Source: Mermis nigrescens (lineage: Eukaryota; Nematoda; Enoplea; Mermithida; Mermithidae). Taken from it: a stretch of 64,000 nt of DNA. Shown in pieces: positions 45,030-56,833 of this stretch. The first letter of the stretch is position 1, and every line of letters begins with the position of its first letter. The notes under the pieces are model-generated. The model saw only the letters and a program-made list of their open reading frames with translations, did no database searches and was not told the origin of the DNA. Position numbers and translations under genes: made by a program. The stretch spans positions 1 to 64,000 of the forward strand of contig JAVLUZ010000146.1 of assembly GCA_036768485.1 (NCBI GenBank), read 5' to 3'.

Positions 45030-45660
45030 CTAAATGTCGTAAATTGCGCAAATCTTTTATATCATCGGCCTCCAACGTATACACAAAAGTTTGTTGAATC
45101 GTCAGCGACTCCAATGACGCCAACTTACGAATCGACGACGGAAAAACGTCCAAATAACAATCGTAGATCTTAAGCGACTTAGTCGCGTTCTCCAATCCAT
45201 CGAACGTTCCGTTGCCCAATCTCAGCCTCTTATCATTGCCGTTGCATACCGAAATCGTAATCATTTTTGGAAAAACGCCAAGATTTTTAAAATATCCGTC
45301 CGGCAAGCCGCCGGCGGCGAACAGCATATTGCTGACTAACAATTCTTCAACGTTCTTACCCGCGCGTCGAACTTTCGTCAGTGTCGACGTCAAATCGTCC
45401 AGCGTCGACGTCACGTAGCAGGCGACTTTGATAGAAATTGTTGACGCCAACGAATCGTTAGCTAAAGCGTTGTCGCAGTAGCAAGGCGGCAAATCGCCCG
45501 TGGCGTTGGCGTTGCCGTCGACATACGCCGAAAAATCGATTTCTTTTTCGCTCGGACAACCGGCGACGAATTTATCCGCCAGCTTTTTAGACCCGTAAAC
45601 GAACGGCTGTTGTAAACTAATAAAAAACGTAAATAAAATTCGCGAATGTAAACTTAACAT
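45030..45660 (-). CDS. LRR transmembrane protein, exon 1 (signal peptide, N-terminal cap, first LRRs)
   Basis: ATG at 45660-45658 begins MLSLHSRILFTFFISLQQPF, a signal peptide. An upstream in-frame extension to 45675 begins with TTG, not ATG. After it come a CPSEKEIDFS and PCYCDN cap with several Cys, N-glycosylation sites (NATG, NDSL), then irregular LRRs: FDGLENATKSLKIYDC, IRKLASLESLTIQQTF and IKDLRNLRHL. The style (CP---I-PC-C, then a central GTFDGL repeat) resembles arthropod LRR proteins annotated as luciferin-monooxygenase non-catalytic subunits. The donor is TTTAG|GTGGGT at 45030/45029, phase 1; joined to exon 2 it completes HLDLSINQ. Spliced product about 680 residues. Codons are GC-richer than the surrounding DNA. 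Likely secreted into the ER and displayed on the cell surface. Confidence 0.88.
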
Positions 45661-46292
45661 ATTGTTTACGAACAATTCTATTTACAACGCTCGCCTGAAT
45701 TTTAAACTTATGAAATAAACGGACGCATTGGTGATAAGTCCATGATGCAGAAACCTGTGATTTCGAGCGCTCATAATGCGACGAATTTGTGTCTCTGGAA
45801 ATTGAATGATTAAAAAATTTTTGGTGGGCGTAATTAATCCGGTTTGGAGTATGGCAGGCGCCTGGGGACAATTCGAGATCCGGTTGTCGAATTTGGGAAA
45901 CTGCTATAACGAATTAGTCTATTGATTGAGTGAATGCAAACGACCGACTACCCACTTGTTTACGATGATATGATTTCTTAGCACATTGAATTATTCCAAT
46001 AGTTCTATAATAATAAACGTAATGATAAAGTCAATAGTAATAATACTTTGATACAATAAAAACTTTAATTCTCTTAGTTTTATTTTAATAATCAGAATTT
46101 TAATTTTAATTGTGATAATAATCTTAAAATTCCTTGTATATTATACTTTAAATTTTAATAATAATTAATACAATTTACGGTCGTACTTTTGCGTGAATAC
46201 GGTAAAGTAAATCTACATACTTGCACACGCACCAACTGAATTCTGGGGTCTAGCTGATGAGAAAATAATGCAAAAAAATAAAATTTGAATTC
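45661..46292. other. upstream flank of the LRR gene; nothing recognised
   Basis: Presumably the 5' untranslated region and promoter of the minus-strand LRR gene. No TATA box or other element could be assigned with confidence in this AT-rich DNA. Confidence 0.35.
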
Positions 46293-46298
46293 TGATGA

Positions 46299-46457
46299 GC
46301 TGGCACGTAGCTGTGGAGGGATGGGGTCCGGACCTCCTAATTTCAGAAAAGCAGGAAAAATAGGACTTTATACACGCTATTTTGTCTAATTTTTTGGCTT
46401 AGACCCCCAAAATTTGTGTTGGTCGCCCCGAAATAGGAGGGCCAGCTACGTGCCCGC
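46299..46457. mobile_element. MITE with GCTGGCACGTAGCTG termini
   Basis: The left end is GCTGGCACGTAGCTGTGGAGG. The right end, complemented, is GCGGGCACGTAGCTGGCCCTCC. Flanked by TGATGA at 46293-46298 and 46458-46463. 159 bp, no ORF. Confidence 0.8.
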
Positions 46458-46529
46458 TGATGAGGCCTAATGCAATATGCCTGGATATTCGGGATTCTCG
46501 TTGGGGAAGAAGGAGTACGCAAACTGTGC

Positions 46530-46784
46530 CCTTATCGACCTCCCTCGCACATGAGGTTAAACCCCTCAGAATCTGGAACCTTGAATCCGGCGGGCTCTAA
46601 ATATTGAATTTTTTTAAAAAAATTTTTTTCCTTTTTCGCTATTTTTACATGCTAGGGAAGAGCACTTTGTAGGAAACATTACAAATTATTTTTTGCCCCT
46701 AAAATAAACGTTTAGGCACTTCTTCTGGCCCTCCAGTCTTTTTAATTGCCCTTGTTCCCCAAGATTTTAGTTGCTGCCCATATG
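46530..46784 (-). mobile_element. diverged family A MITE (copy 10)
   Basis: The order of motifs is that of minus-strand family A: AACCCCTCAGAATCTGG near the start, AAGAGCACTTTGTAGGAAAC in place of the conserved AGTGCTTGATGAGAAACG, and TTAGTTGCTGCCCATATGTATG at the end. Confidence 0.6.
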
Positions 46785-47199
46785 TATGTGTCACGACTAT
46801 TTAAAATTATTTTGTCCTAAAAGTATGTGTTCCGCTTAATCTGCTTGAGGATTAGGTGAAAGTACACAAAAGCAAAACACTGAAATACAATAAAAATCAT
46901 AAGAACAAAAATAATAGACCTAAATCAGAGAGGTGATAGTTACAAAAACAAACTGGGTCAAAGAAATGAATGATTCATGAGACCAGATAAAAAGCGATTA
47001 TGAATTAATATTAAAAGTGTAGCCAGAAAGAGACGCTTTCTCTCAAAAACAATGGATTATACGCATTTAATACACATTTAAAATGATTGCTTTCAAATCA
47101 CGAGTTCGAACAAGAAGAACATTAAAAAAAAAGAATTATTTTCTAACTTTTTTCCGTTTTGAAGCCAATGAATTAAGTTCGGTGAAAAGTAGAAATTTT

Positions 47200-50105
47200 C
47201 TTCCTCTACTTTTTCGGCAGTTTAATTATGCGTTTGTTTACATCAATATTTAGCTTTTTCGGGTGGTGTAAAGTCAAAAAACGAGGGAGTTGAACGTGTT
47301 TCTGTCTTGTTTTATACTCTGCGGTTGTGTAAAGTTTACACTGCATATTAATTTTGGTTCTAGATCCTTGCAAAAGCTTAATTTTTTCAAAATGTCCTAC
47401 GTAAAATCAGATTTGGGAATCTCACTGTTAGTTTTCTGTACACCTAGTAATTGTGTGAAGTTTGCACTATTCCTTTGTTGTTAATATGTAGTTTATACTA
47501 CAAATTTATTTTACTTCCAAATCTGAGCATTAGTGTTCCTTACATTTGATATTTGCGTAAAGTTTATGCTGAAAAACTTTGATCTCTTAAAAATAATGTA
47601 AGGTTGTCTTGTTTAAAAAGGATAATGCTGGTGTTAAGAACAATATTATTTCTCCGCGTTCTGGACTGCTGTCATTATTGTGGCATGTTACTGTTTGTGC
47701 TTACAAATCATGCTAATTAAAAGTAGGAGTACTAGCAAAGAAAAATGCTTTGATGGAACAAAAAGATGAATATACTTGGAATTATGGATTATCAAGGATG
47801 TAAAAGGAGGGGACTAGGAAAATGCTACCTGAATTCGCAAAAATGCTAAAAATCACACTTTCTCAAGTTACGCAAAAATCGAAGTATATTATGCGGTCAA
47901 CAGATTAAAATAAATATTTAACCATAAAATGATTGAAAAAGCAGCACGTTAGCTATGCAGTAGCTATGGGAAATGATATTGAGTAAACTAACAGTCTTTC
48001 TAATCTAATTAAATGAAATAACACACATCGATGCATCCAGGACAATTGAAGAAATGTTGGTTTAAAATAGTAGGAAACGCGTAAGTTGACTTGAAACAGA
48101 CTAAATGTAGGTACACTAGCATGCCCGTAAAGATTGTGTGCACTAATCACTCGGCCCCTGCTTTACTTGCTATAATGCTCATAACAAAATAAATCAACTT
48201 CAAATACAATACCACTTAGTTTTCTATCAATCAGGATACAAAGCTAGTCAGCGTTGCTACTTACCAGCAATTTAAAAAGTAAACATTATAGATTTCGTTT
48301 ATACACCCTTATCTGAAACTTCGAAAATTATTTAAAAAAGACACTTTTTTAGAGGCCGCAGAATATACTTCGATTTTTGCGTTGCTTAGAGAAAGTATGA
48401 TTTCTAGCAGATTTTGCGATTTTAAGTAGCTTTTTCCTAGTCCCCTCCTTTTACATCCTTAATAATCCACAATCCAAGTATATTCATCTTTTTTGTTCCA
48501 TCGGAGCATTTTTCTTTGCTAGTACCCTACTTTTAATTAGCATGATTTGAGTACATCAGTCAGTAAACACATACAGTAACATGCCACAATAATGACAGCA
48601 GTCCAAGAACGCGGAAAATAATATTGTTCTTAACACCAGCATTATCCTTTTTAAACAAGACAATCTTACATCATTTTTGACAGATCAAAGTTTTTTAGCA
48701 TAAACTTTACGCAAATATCAAATGTAAGAGAACACTAATGCTCAGATTTGGAAGTAAAATAGATTTGTAGTATAAACTACATATTAACAACAAATGAATA
48801 GTGCAAACTTCACACAATTACTAGGTGTACAGAAAACTAACAGTCAGATTCCCAACTCTGATTTTACGTAAGACATTTTGAAAAACATTAAGCTTTGCAA
48901 GGATCTAGAACTAAGGTTAATATGCAGTGTAAAACCTTTACACAACCATAGAGTATAAAACAAGACATAAACACGTTTAACTCGGCTATTTTTTTTGACT
49001 TTATACCTCCGAAAAAGCTAAATATTGATGTAAACCAACGCAATTCGCTGTGACGCGTACCCCTTAGAAAGTACTTTATTTTTATCCTATTCGACCTTGC
49101 CTGACTTCTGGACAGAAAGGTGGCGAACAAAAAAATGGACAAATACGTATTTTCCAATGTCAACCACATTGTAAACTTTAAAAATGTGAACCTAACGCCC
49201 CATTGAGTATAAATAAGTTCGGTTTGGGCCAGTTTGTAGCCCTTTGATTGTTGTACGTTTGTATGTGACAAACTTATGTTCCGCAAATATTCGATATGAT
49301 TTACCAATCAACATACGAAAAAAACCTATTTTTTCACCCATTTTACACCTCAGATTTCGAACTTACACCGCCCTTACCAACTCAATATTACGTTTTTTTT
49401 AGAACGCAGCTTGTTTGGACGTGTAGCCCTTGAAAATAACGTTATTTCTAATTTATATAATCCATCTCAGCTCATAACCGAATAAGTTGGCAGAGAAATC
49501 TTGGACAACAACTGTCTTTTTACTCATCTACTAGAGTGTAAAGTTTAAACCGCTAGCACTAACTGCTTATCAATTGTAAAAAAGTTTGCTAGTATGCACA
49601 AGATAGCCCTTGATCCGTAGTACCCTTCTGTTAGAAAAAATTTACTCAAAACTCATAACCAGAGTCGGTGGAAGACATAAACAAGTCGAAAACTCGGACC
49701 AAAATGTGTCTTTTCACCCCCAGATTTTCGCACTCTCTTACACTCCCGTTCGAGAACCAAGGCGAATTTCAAGAAACAAAAAAGTTTTATCTGCTAAATT
49801 TCTTCCTCTACAAATCTAAAACCATTAAATTGTTTGAAGAGTCAAAACTGAGTTGTCCACAAGCGCGTTAAAAAACCCCACAAATTCGCTGATGTCATCA
49901 TGTTATGCCAAAACTTTACACATTCTGTACACAGTCTGTTTTAAGTGTAAAGAAAAACAAAAAAACATGCAGCAAATTTTTATATTATTTTTCTTTTAAA
50001 AAAACCGCACCTCCCAGATGTATCCCGTTATAGCTGTAGGGGGTGTGCAGGTGTTGGGGGTACCCAAGTATATTATAGGTACGCTGTAACGCGCTACCTA
50101 TGATT
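47200..50105 (-). mobile_element. foldback-like element, copy D (both arms present, left arm truncated)
   Basis: A truncated left arm (47200-47925) ends with ATGGAACAAAAAGATGAATA ... CGAAGTATATTATGCGG. Its complement starts the right arm at about 48350 (CCGCAGAATATACTTCGATT ... TTCCATCGGAGCATTTTTCT). The central 420 bp (47930-48345) separates them. The right arm continues for 1.75 kb of degenerate subrepeats (GTGTAAAGTTT, ACACTGCCAACTC-like) to the terminal hairpin TACGCTGTAACGCGCTACCTATGAT near 50100. The region 47700-48560 alone could fold into a stem of about 200 bp. Confidence 0.8.
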
Positions 50106-50690
50106 AAATACTGACCCTAAAAATAAAATACTAAACATAAATTTGGAGTTTTAAAAAAGGATAAATGAAGGAGCTAGCAGATTACCTAACCTTAATAAAT
50201 GAATAAGTCAAATGAAGTGCATGGTTTTGTCAAAAGAATTGAAAAAAGGAAAAAGTCAGTATTCAGAAGATTTGAACCCATTATTCTTTTTTTAAATTTA
50301 CATGCGAGAACGGATATGTCAGTCACTTGCACGAACTCAACATATGGGCGGATTTTAATACTTAGTCACTCATGATTTCGCTGTATTGTGGACAATAGAG
50401 TAAAAATCTGAAATCATTTCTCTACTTTGAAACAAAATCCTATACTTATTACATTGCAGGTTTTTTCAAGATGGCGACATATAGGAACATATGATTAGGT
50501 GCCTGTCTATCAACACAATGCACGTTAACTGAGTCTCGCAGCAAAGATTTTAGCTTGATTATACTATTTTAAAAAATATTCATTATTCTACAGAATTTAA
50601 AGAATAGTGCATTCATGATACTAAAAATAATTATTTATCAAAGACGAGTCAAAAACCTCTGAAATGAGAAAAATCTTATCAAAAATTATG
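50106..50690. other. intergenic; nothing recognised
   Basis: AT-rich DNA between two foldback pieces. No gene or repeat end could be supported. Confidence 0.4.
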
Positions 50691-51055
50691 CAATACGGAG
50701 TTATCTATCGGCATTAGAAAATAGATGTATAATTCAAAGTTCACGTCTTTACACCTAATTAAACACTGGCTATAGAGAAGTTTAAAGGTCATATTCGTTA
50801 TTCTGACCCTACAGAGAACATTTTTTTGAACATTCATCATCCACAACGCTCTGGGCGGAAAAAATTCTTCAGTGTAAAGTCTACACCTGCACTAATAACG
50901 TAATATTGATTGTAAAGAAACCGAAACCTCCCAGGTGTGTGCCGTTGTTGCTGTTAGGGAGTGGAACACAAATTTCGCACTCGCTGTGATAAACATATAA
51001 GAAAAAGGATGGCCAAGTATATTATAGGTAGCGCTATCGCACTACCTATCATATA
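50690..51055 (-). mobile_element. foldback-like element, outer-end fragment
   Basis: Contains the outer subrepeat (TTTACACCTAATTAAACACTGG, CTGACCCTACAGAGAACATTTT) and the end ACCGAAACCTCCCAGGTGTG to AAGTATATTATAGGTAGCGCTATCGCACTACCTATCAT, the terminal hairpin. The Helitron begins nine bases later. Confidence 0.7.
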
Positions 51056-51369
51056 TATAGATATCTTATACTATATATTTGTGAAAGTGTGTTTGTATGT
51101 TTGTTCGGGGTTGGCTCCAGCCCCGTAACAGTTGGTGAGCCAGCGTTTTAGCTGGAGATTGGCCTACCAGGGGAAGGATCCGTAGTTACATTAAAATTTT
51201 TCCAATCCCACCCAGTCACCCTGTACAGTGGTTAGCGGGAGGCAGCCCTATGCTTAAGCATAGCATTTTCAGGACATGGCCGATTTTTCGCAAAATTTCA
51301 AAAATGAGACGAAACTCGGTTTACACTATTTTCGGGTTTTGGTACTTCGGCTGCTGCATACGTTATAAC

Positions 51370-51950
51370 ATAGGATCGGACGCAATATAACCTACGCAGT
51401 GCTACAAGATGGTGCAATGCTATAAGATAGGACATGAAATAAGATACTCGTGTGCCACAGGATAGGCAATGCTATAAGATGGACGTGTATAAGACACCCG
51501 TACTACAAGATAGGCAATGCTATAGATAGGACGTGATACAAGATACCTGTGCTACAAGATAGGCAATGCTATAAGATAGGACGTCATATAAGACACCCCG
51601 TGCTACAAGATAGGCAATGCTATAAGATAGGACATGATATAAGATACCCTGTGCTACAAGATAGGCAATGCTATAAGATAGGAAATGATATAAGATACCC
51701 CGTGCTACAAGATAGGCAATGCTAGAAGATACACAATAGGACATGATATAAGATACTCTGTGCTACAATGTAGGTAATGCTATAAGATAGGATGGGATAT
51801 AAGATACCCTGTGCTACAAGATAGGCAATGCTATAAGATAGGTGTTATATAGATACCCTGTCTGTGCCAAAACATGCAGTGATATAAGATAGGAGATACC
51901 ATCTGCTATAACATATGAAGTGATATGAGATATCACGTGATATATGACAC
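51370..51950. repeat. 51-bp minisatellite inside the Helitron
   Basis: About ten units of the form AGATAGGCAATGCTATAAGA TAGGACRTGATATAAGATAC CCYGTGCTACA. Units vary by small indels and substitutions, with the best-preserved run at about 51500-51850. Because 51 is a multiple of three, it creates a spurious repetitive open frame on the minus strand. Confidence 0.9.
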
Positions 51951-51959
51951 CCTTTGCTA

Positions 51960-52250
51960 CAACAAACCAAAAATTTTTTAAAAATCAAAAATATGGTTTG
52001 ACCAAAAAACTTTTCCAAAACATCCTGAAACATCAAAAATATGGGTTTGATCAAAAAAATTTCCAGAACATCCCAGAACATCAAAAATATGATTTTGGCT
52101 AAAGAATTTTCAAAACCATTCTGTAACGTCAAAAATATGGATTTGATCAAAAAATGGTTGACAAAAGACATTTTAAAAAACCCAAAAAAATAAAATATGG
52201 TTTTTACGAACAATTTTTTTAGACATATCCCAAAAACATCAAAAGTCCCT
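51960..52250. repeat. tandem repeat of about 55 bp inside the Helitron
   Basis: Five degenerate units around ACATCAAAAATATGG, TTTGATCAAAAAATTTTCCA and AAACATCC, spaced 50-60 bp, at the 3' side of the Helitron. Confidence 0.8.
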
Positions 52251-52337
52251 AAAAATAAAAAAATACAGGAGGTATATCAATTCCATATAGCTATCAGGCC
52301 TAAGCTCAGCCCGGGCAACGCCAGGCAGCTCAGCTAG

Positions 52338-52636
52338 TATAAATATTTTTTCGGGCCAGGGTTGGACCCAACTTCCCTTATGACTGTACCCATTCCTATG
52401 CCTACGATTTAGAGAATTCAGATTCATAGAACGATGCTGAGTCACGCTTGAAGCTTCTGCTGACCGTCCTTGTCAAAAAACGTAGAAATACTTCCTTAAG
52501 CTTTTGTAGTAACTTTTCGGCTTCCAGAAGTACCGTTTGATCATAATTTATTCGGTTTAATTAGATTTTTACTTTTCAATTTTAATGAGTGCTGCTACCT
52601 TCAGTAAGACTGACGTAACCTGCGGTCATGTTCTCG
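52338..52636. other. intergenic; nothing recognised
   Basis: No supported exon or repeat. Confidence 0.35.
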
Positions 52637-52930
52637 ATTGTAGAAGCACAGCATGGCCGATCCGGGGCGGGGATCAGTTGGTCTGGGTTGGGTCAAAAAT
52701 TGAGCTTTCTTCCGCCAAAATGACCTTAAAAAGTGGTATACGCATCAAGGTAGCTTTAAAACCACGTTATTACACGTTTTCTAGTCAAATTGAAGCATGT
52801 TAGAGGAAAATTTTTGATTTTCATCCTTTTTTGGCCTTTGTTTTGCCTCATTCTTCCCACAAAATTTTCCATTTTCTATTTTGGTGGGTCTGGACCGTCC
52901 CCGAAGCCCCTCTGCGTGCACGTCTGGTCT
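52637..52930 (+). repeat. dispersed repeat B, copy 3
   Basis: GCACAGCATGGCCGATCC, GCCAAAATGACCTTAAAAAG and TTGCCTCATTCTTCCCACAAAA correspond to the copies at 40.9 and 44.3 kb. It ends near GCGTGCACGTCTGG. Confidence 0.6.
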
Positions 52931-54160
52931 CGATAAGATAAAATTAAAATTGTTCTACTGGTGCACCACGAATAACGTCTGACTTATATAAAGGGGGTGA
53001 ATATACGTGCTTCTAGGAGGAATGTAGGGGTGCCTCTGCAAACCTCCAGAATTTTTCACCCTCTGAAGTCCTTCTGTGTCGTTTTAGGTGTGGTATCCTA
53101 TCATCTGACTGAAAAGTATCTATTTGTCATTGTTTTGTGCCAAATGTTTTTTTTTATTATATTTTGTTCGATTTATTTTAATTTATGTAATCCTTTCTAA
53201 GTTTTTATGCTCTAAAATAAATGAACGTCGTCAAAAACGTCCAAAAAAGAGTTCTGGCGCGTATCCGCTTTGAAGGCTATTGTAAAAACATTTAAGGGAC
53301 TGAAAAATTCGAAAGTTCTATGCTTATGCTAACTACCTTCTGCGATTTTCATAATTTCTGTTCAAAAACTACCGTGCGCAATTATTTCAAGTACATCTAG
53401 TGATTTTTGATCAGCTTTAGGAATGCACTTTACTTTTCAAATTTTTAAACTCTTCGTTTATGTTGCTAATACGAACATAAAATTTAGCGTCTACTCTCAT
53501 TCGCGAAGCTTGTGTACGAAAATGCACGTGTATTTTAAATACTGGAGCAAAAAGCTAAAAAAGTTTATCTATGCAACCCGTAGTAATACAAATCTGTAAA
53601 GTAAAACTCGCTCTGCTTGACGACAATTGCCTGTGCACAATAAATATTGCTTATAACTCCACTTAATTTGAGCGCTTTTGTTATCTTTTTTCATTAATTT
53701 AAAAATTATGATCCATGCATACGGTCTTGTGAATTATAATTCATTGGTATCAGAAGAAATGTCAATGTTATAACCAAGTAAAAAATTTTGGTCAATCGTT
53801 AACAATATGAGCACCAAGGCGATCTGTTTACACAGTTCCCAAATGGCTTAACGGCGAGAGCTTGTTCGTTCCATCGTCAATTTATTCAATTTTTTGGCTA
53901 AATATAGCAATTTTTAGCACCGGAAGAGCACGTTCTATGGATTTTGAAGAATAGGCTAATAATCTTTTGAGTTCTGGAAATTATTAGTAAGAACATGTGC
54001 TCATGGGATACAATAAGGCACTTTGCACTTCAACTAGTATTAGAAGGGGTGTAAAGAAGCCGTTGCTACGCAAGAAGATTTGATTAGTTTGACATTAATT
54101 TTAAACACATTCGAAGTTGGTAATATTTTGATTTTTATGAAACATTTATAAGTTACAAAC
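52931..54160. other. intergenic; worn dispersed repeat C and otherwise nothing
   Basis: 52990-53260 weakly resembles dispersed repeat C (TTTTGTTCGATTTATTTTAATTT). The rest shows no gene or boundary that could be supported. Confidence 0.35.
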
Positions 54161-54165
54161 TTTAT

Positions 54166-55330
54166 CATGGGTAGCGCGTTAGCGCGTACCTATAACATAC
54201 ATACTTGGGTACCCCACATACATCTACCCACCTCCCGCTACAGCAATAACAGGGTCACATCTCGGAGGTGTGATTTGTTTTAAAAGATAGATAATGAATA
54301 AACTCGATATAGCTTTTTTAATTTTTGTTTACACTCAATACTGAGTTTTGTAATGAACATGTTAAGTTTCGATGATAGTTTAAAAAATATAACGATTTTT
54401 TGGTTGTTTTTTCAAGAGCCTGAGGACTTTCCAGTACAAATGACTCGAAGAATTTGATAGCATAGGACTGTAGGGGATAAGATTCTCCAGATAACAAATG
54501 TTTTGTTTATTTCAATTTCGGGTGTAAAGACAGATTTTGATTGCTTTTTCGCCTTCTTGATGTCTGCCAACAATTTCGATTATGAGTCTCAAGAAATTTT
54601 TTCCGATAGAAACGTACTACAGCTTAAGGGCTACTTTATGTTTACCAGAAAACGTTTATACACTCAGTACGGCGTGAGACTTAGAGATTTAAACTTTACA
54701 CGCTAGTGGATGGTGTAACAAACAAATTTTGTCTAAGACTTCTCTGCCAACTCCTCCGTTTATAAGTTGGAATAAATTAAATAGAACTTTAAGTACCTTC
54801 TAAGGGCTACACGTCGCAGCAAACTATGTTTAAAAAACGCAATATTCAGTTATTTATGAGGTTGTAAAGTTCAAAATCAAGGGTGTAAAATAGGCGAAAA
54901 AACACATTTTTTCCCTATTTAGATTAGTAAATATCTCAAATATTTTGCTGAACAAAAGTTTTCTACATACAAACGTACTACGATTCAAAGGCTACAAACT
55001 GGCCTAAACCGAATTTCTTTACACTTAATGGGAGTTAGGTTCAGAGTTTTAATGTTTGCGATTCATTTGATAGTAGCGAATACGTTTCTGTCCGTTTTTT
55101 GTACGCCACTTTCTCGGTTTAGAAGTCAGGATAGGTCGAAGAGAATGAAAATAAATCACTTTCTAAGAGTTACACGTCAAATCAAATTCCGTTTACTCAA
55201 ACATAAATGTAGCCTTTTTAAGAGGTGTAAAGTCAAAACTTGGATGTGTTAAAGGCGTTTCTGTCTTGCTTTATTTCTCTGTTTCTCCGGTTATGAATCT
55301 GGACATTATCTCTGGTCTAAAAATGTACCA
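54166..55330 (+). mobile_element. foldback-like element, copy E (outer arm only)
   Basis: Begins with the best-preserved terminal hairpin, GGGTAGCGCGTTAGCGCGTACCTATAACATAC, then CTTGGGTACCCC and TCACATCTCGGAGGTGTG. It continues as subrepeats in which the GGGCTAC(ACGTCGCAGCAAA) phrase recurs at about 54625, 54809, 54983 and 55167, a period of about 180 bp. It stops before the inner block. Confidence 0.78.
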
Positions 55331-56530
55331 GAAATTAAACGTGGAAAAAGTAATAATACAAAAAACTAAATTCCTCAAAAGACGCACAAAATGCCGTTTT
55401 TTTCAATTTGCGTATTATCGCAGGTCCGCTTAGATAACAGAACACAAAATCTCTTCATTCTTATTGCTTAATTTTCTCGCTCACTCCTCGCATCTACATA
55501 ATTTTCATAAATTAGAAACATTTTTTATGGAGAAAAATCGCAGATTGCCTTGGTAACTGAAAAGCACGTAGCATTTGATTAAGAGCTTTTGTAAATAGGA
55601 ATATACTATAACGCTGATGGTCGATAATCATTTGAAAGGTCCAAGGCAACCTGGGTGTCATAAATTTGTTTTATTGCAGAATAATGTATATCCGATATTT
55701 TTCTTTTTTTGTTGTAACAAAATGTGATCAAGACATTGATTCCCCTGTTTCTAGTTGCCATGCGTAACAACGATTGATTTTAGGATGATCTTGGCTTTTG
55801 TCTGCTTTATCTTACTATTTAAACGTATAAACTATAAGATAACGGATGTGAAATGGTCCTTAATTTGATACATTCAATATTTAAAATTCTGTGCAGATTA
55901 TTTAAAAGCAAAATATCCATCCACCATTGATGAATTAGAAATTTAAAAACATTCGGTCGGTTTTTTATATGAGCATGACGTCAAAAACACAAAATCTTTA
56001 TTTATCACTTGTATTTGCTTAATTTTACACCATCCAATAATATTTTGCATTTTTATGTTATACTTTATATTTTGCGTAATATATGTCAATTTCCTTTTCC
56101 TCAGAGGCTAAAATGTCCGAAATTACTTTTATACTAATACCATATTCATCTTTGCAAGTTTAACTTTTTGTAGGATCAAGACTCGCGAAAGTCGCAAAGC
56201 TAGAGGTCAGTAGAACTAATATTAATTCACGGAGAACTCATACGAAAAAATTTGTATACACACTAAAATTATTTATTGTTGTTATTCTTATGATTAATGC
56301 CTATTTTTTAATTTCAATTCTCAATTTTCATTTTACTTAAATAACTATCACGACTCTTATTACTCTTAGACCTTTTTACTTTTCTTCAATTATTCCAAAC
56401 TTTGTTAGCTTCGAAATACTATAAAACGTAATTTGGGAAATACTCCGATTTTCCATCGATTCGTTTAATTAAAAATAGTGCATCGTTATTATTATTTGAA
56501 GTAATAATTGATTGATCAATGCGTGTTAAA
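55331..56530. other. upstream flank of the stathmin-domain-1-like gene; nothing recognised
   Basis: AT-rich DNA. It must include the promoter and 5' untranslated region of the plus-strand gene starting at 56531. No motif could be assigned with confidence. Confidence 0.35.
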
Positions 56531-56833
56531 ATGGGTTGCGAAAGTAGCAAGACCCGAAAAAGAATAAAGATGACAAGTCGCTGCCATTCCGTACCACTGA
56601 AAAGACTGTTGAATGTTCTAATGACTTTTCCAATATAGCTGAAAAACCAACGGAATTTAAAAGCCACATTAGCGAACGCTGTCCCACTCCAATGCCATCG
56701 ATTTTGCAAATCAGAAATCAAGCAGATATGACACGAAACATTTGTGTGGAGAGCGCTAAGACTATTAAAAGCTTTGATTCCGGAATCAGCAATGATATGC
56801 GCGGTGATTTGCTGGAAAATAGCAACGACAAAA
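56531..56833 (+). CDS. stathmin-domain-containing protein 1-like, exon 1 (one frameshift)
   Basis: ATG at 56531-56533 in a favourable context (AAAATGG) gives MGCESSKT, a Gly-2 plus Cys-3 start typical of N-myristoylated and palmitoylated proteins. Eight codons in, the frame shifts at ACCCG: an extra C would continue into PKKNKDDKSLPFRTTEKTVE and on for about 90 codons without a stop, ending SNDK before donor A|GTAAGT (phase 1). The downstream frame is Ser/Thr/Glu/Asn-rich and low in structure, as expected for the N-terminal half of this family. The frameshift is either a homopolymer sequencing error or a lesion. The family links stathmin-type tubulin regulation to membranes. Function in this organism is inferred. 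Confidence 0.7.

Larger units (their letters stand above)
51064..52337 (+). mobile_element. non-autonomous Helitron with internal tandem repeats
   Basis: The left end TCTTATACTATATATTTGTG AAAGTGTGTTTGTATGTTTG is of the well-known Helitron type (5'-TC after an A). The right end has a hairpin-forming GCCCGGGCAACGCCAGGC followed by AGCTCAGCTAG and then T, the 3'-CTAG|T signature. It is 1274 bp without Rep or helicase sequence. The interior carries a 51-bp minisatellite and a second repeat of about 55 bp. No target duplication, as expected for the class. Confidence 0.88.

Noticed and set aside
51520..51744. Open frame encoding repeated SYSIAYLVA-type peptides
   Set aside because: It is a by-product of the 51-bp minisatellite, whose unit length is a multiple of three. 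No start context or splice sites support a gene.
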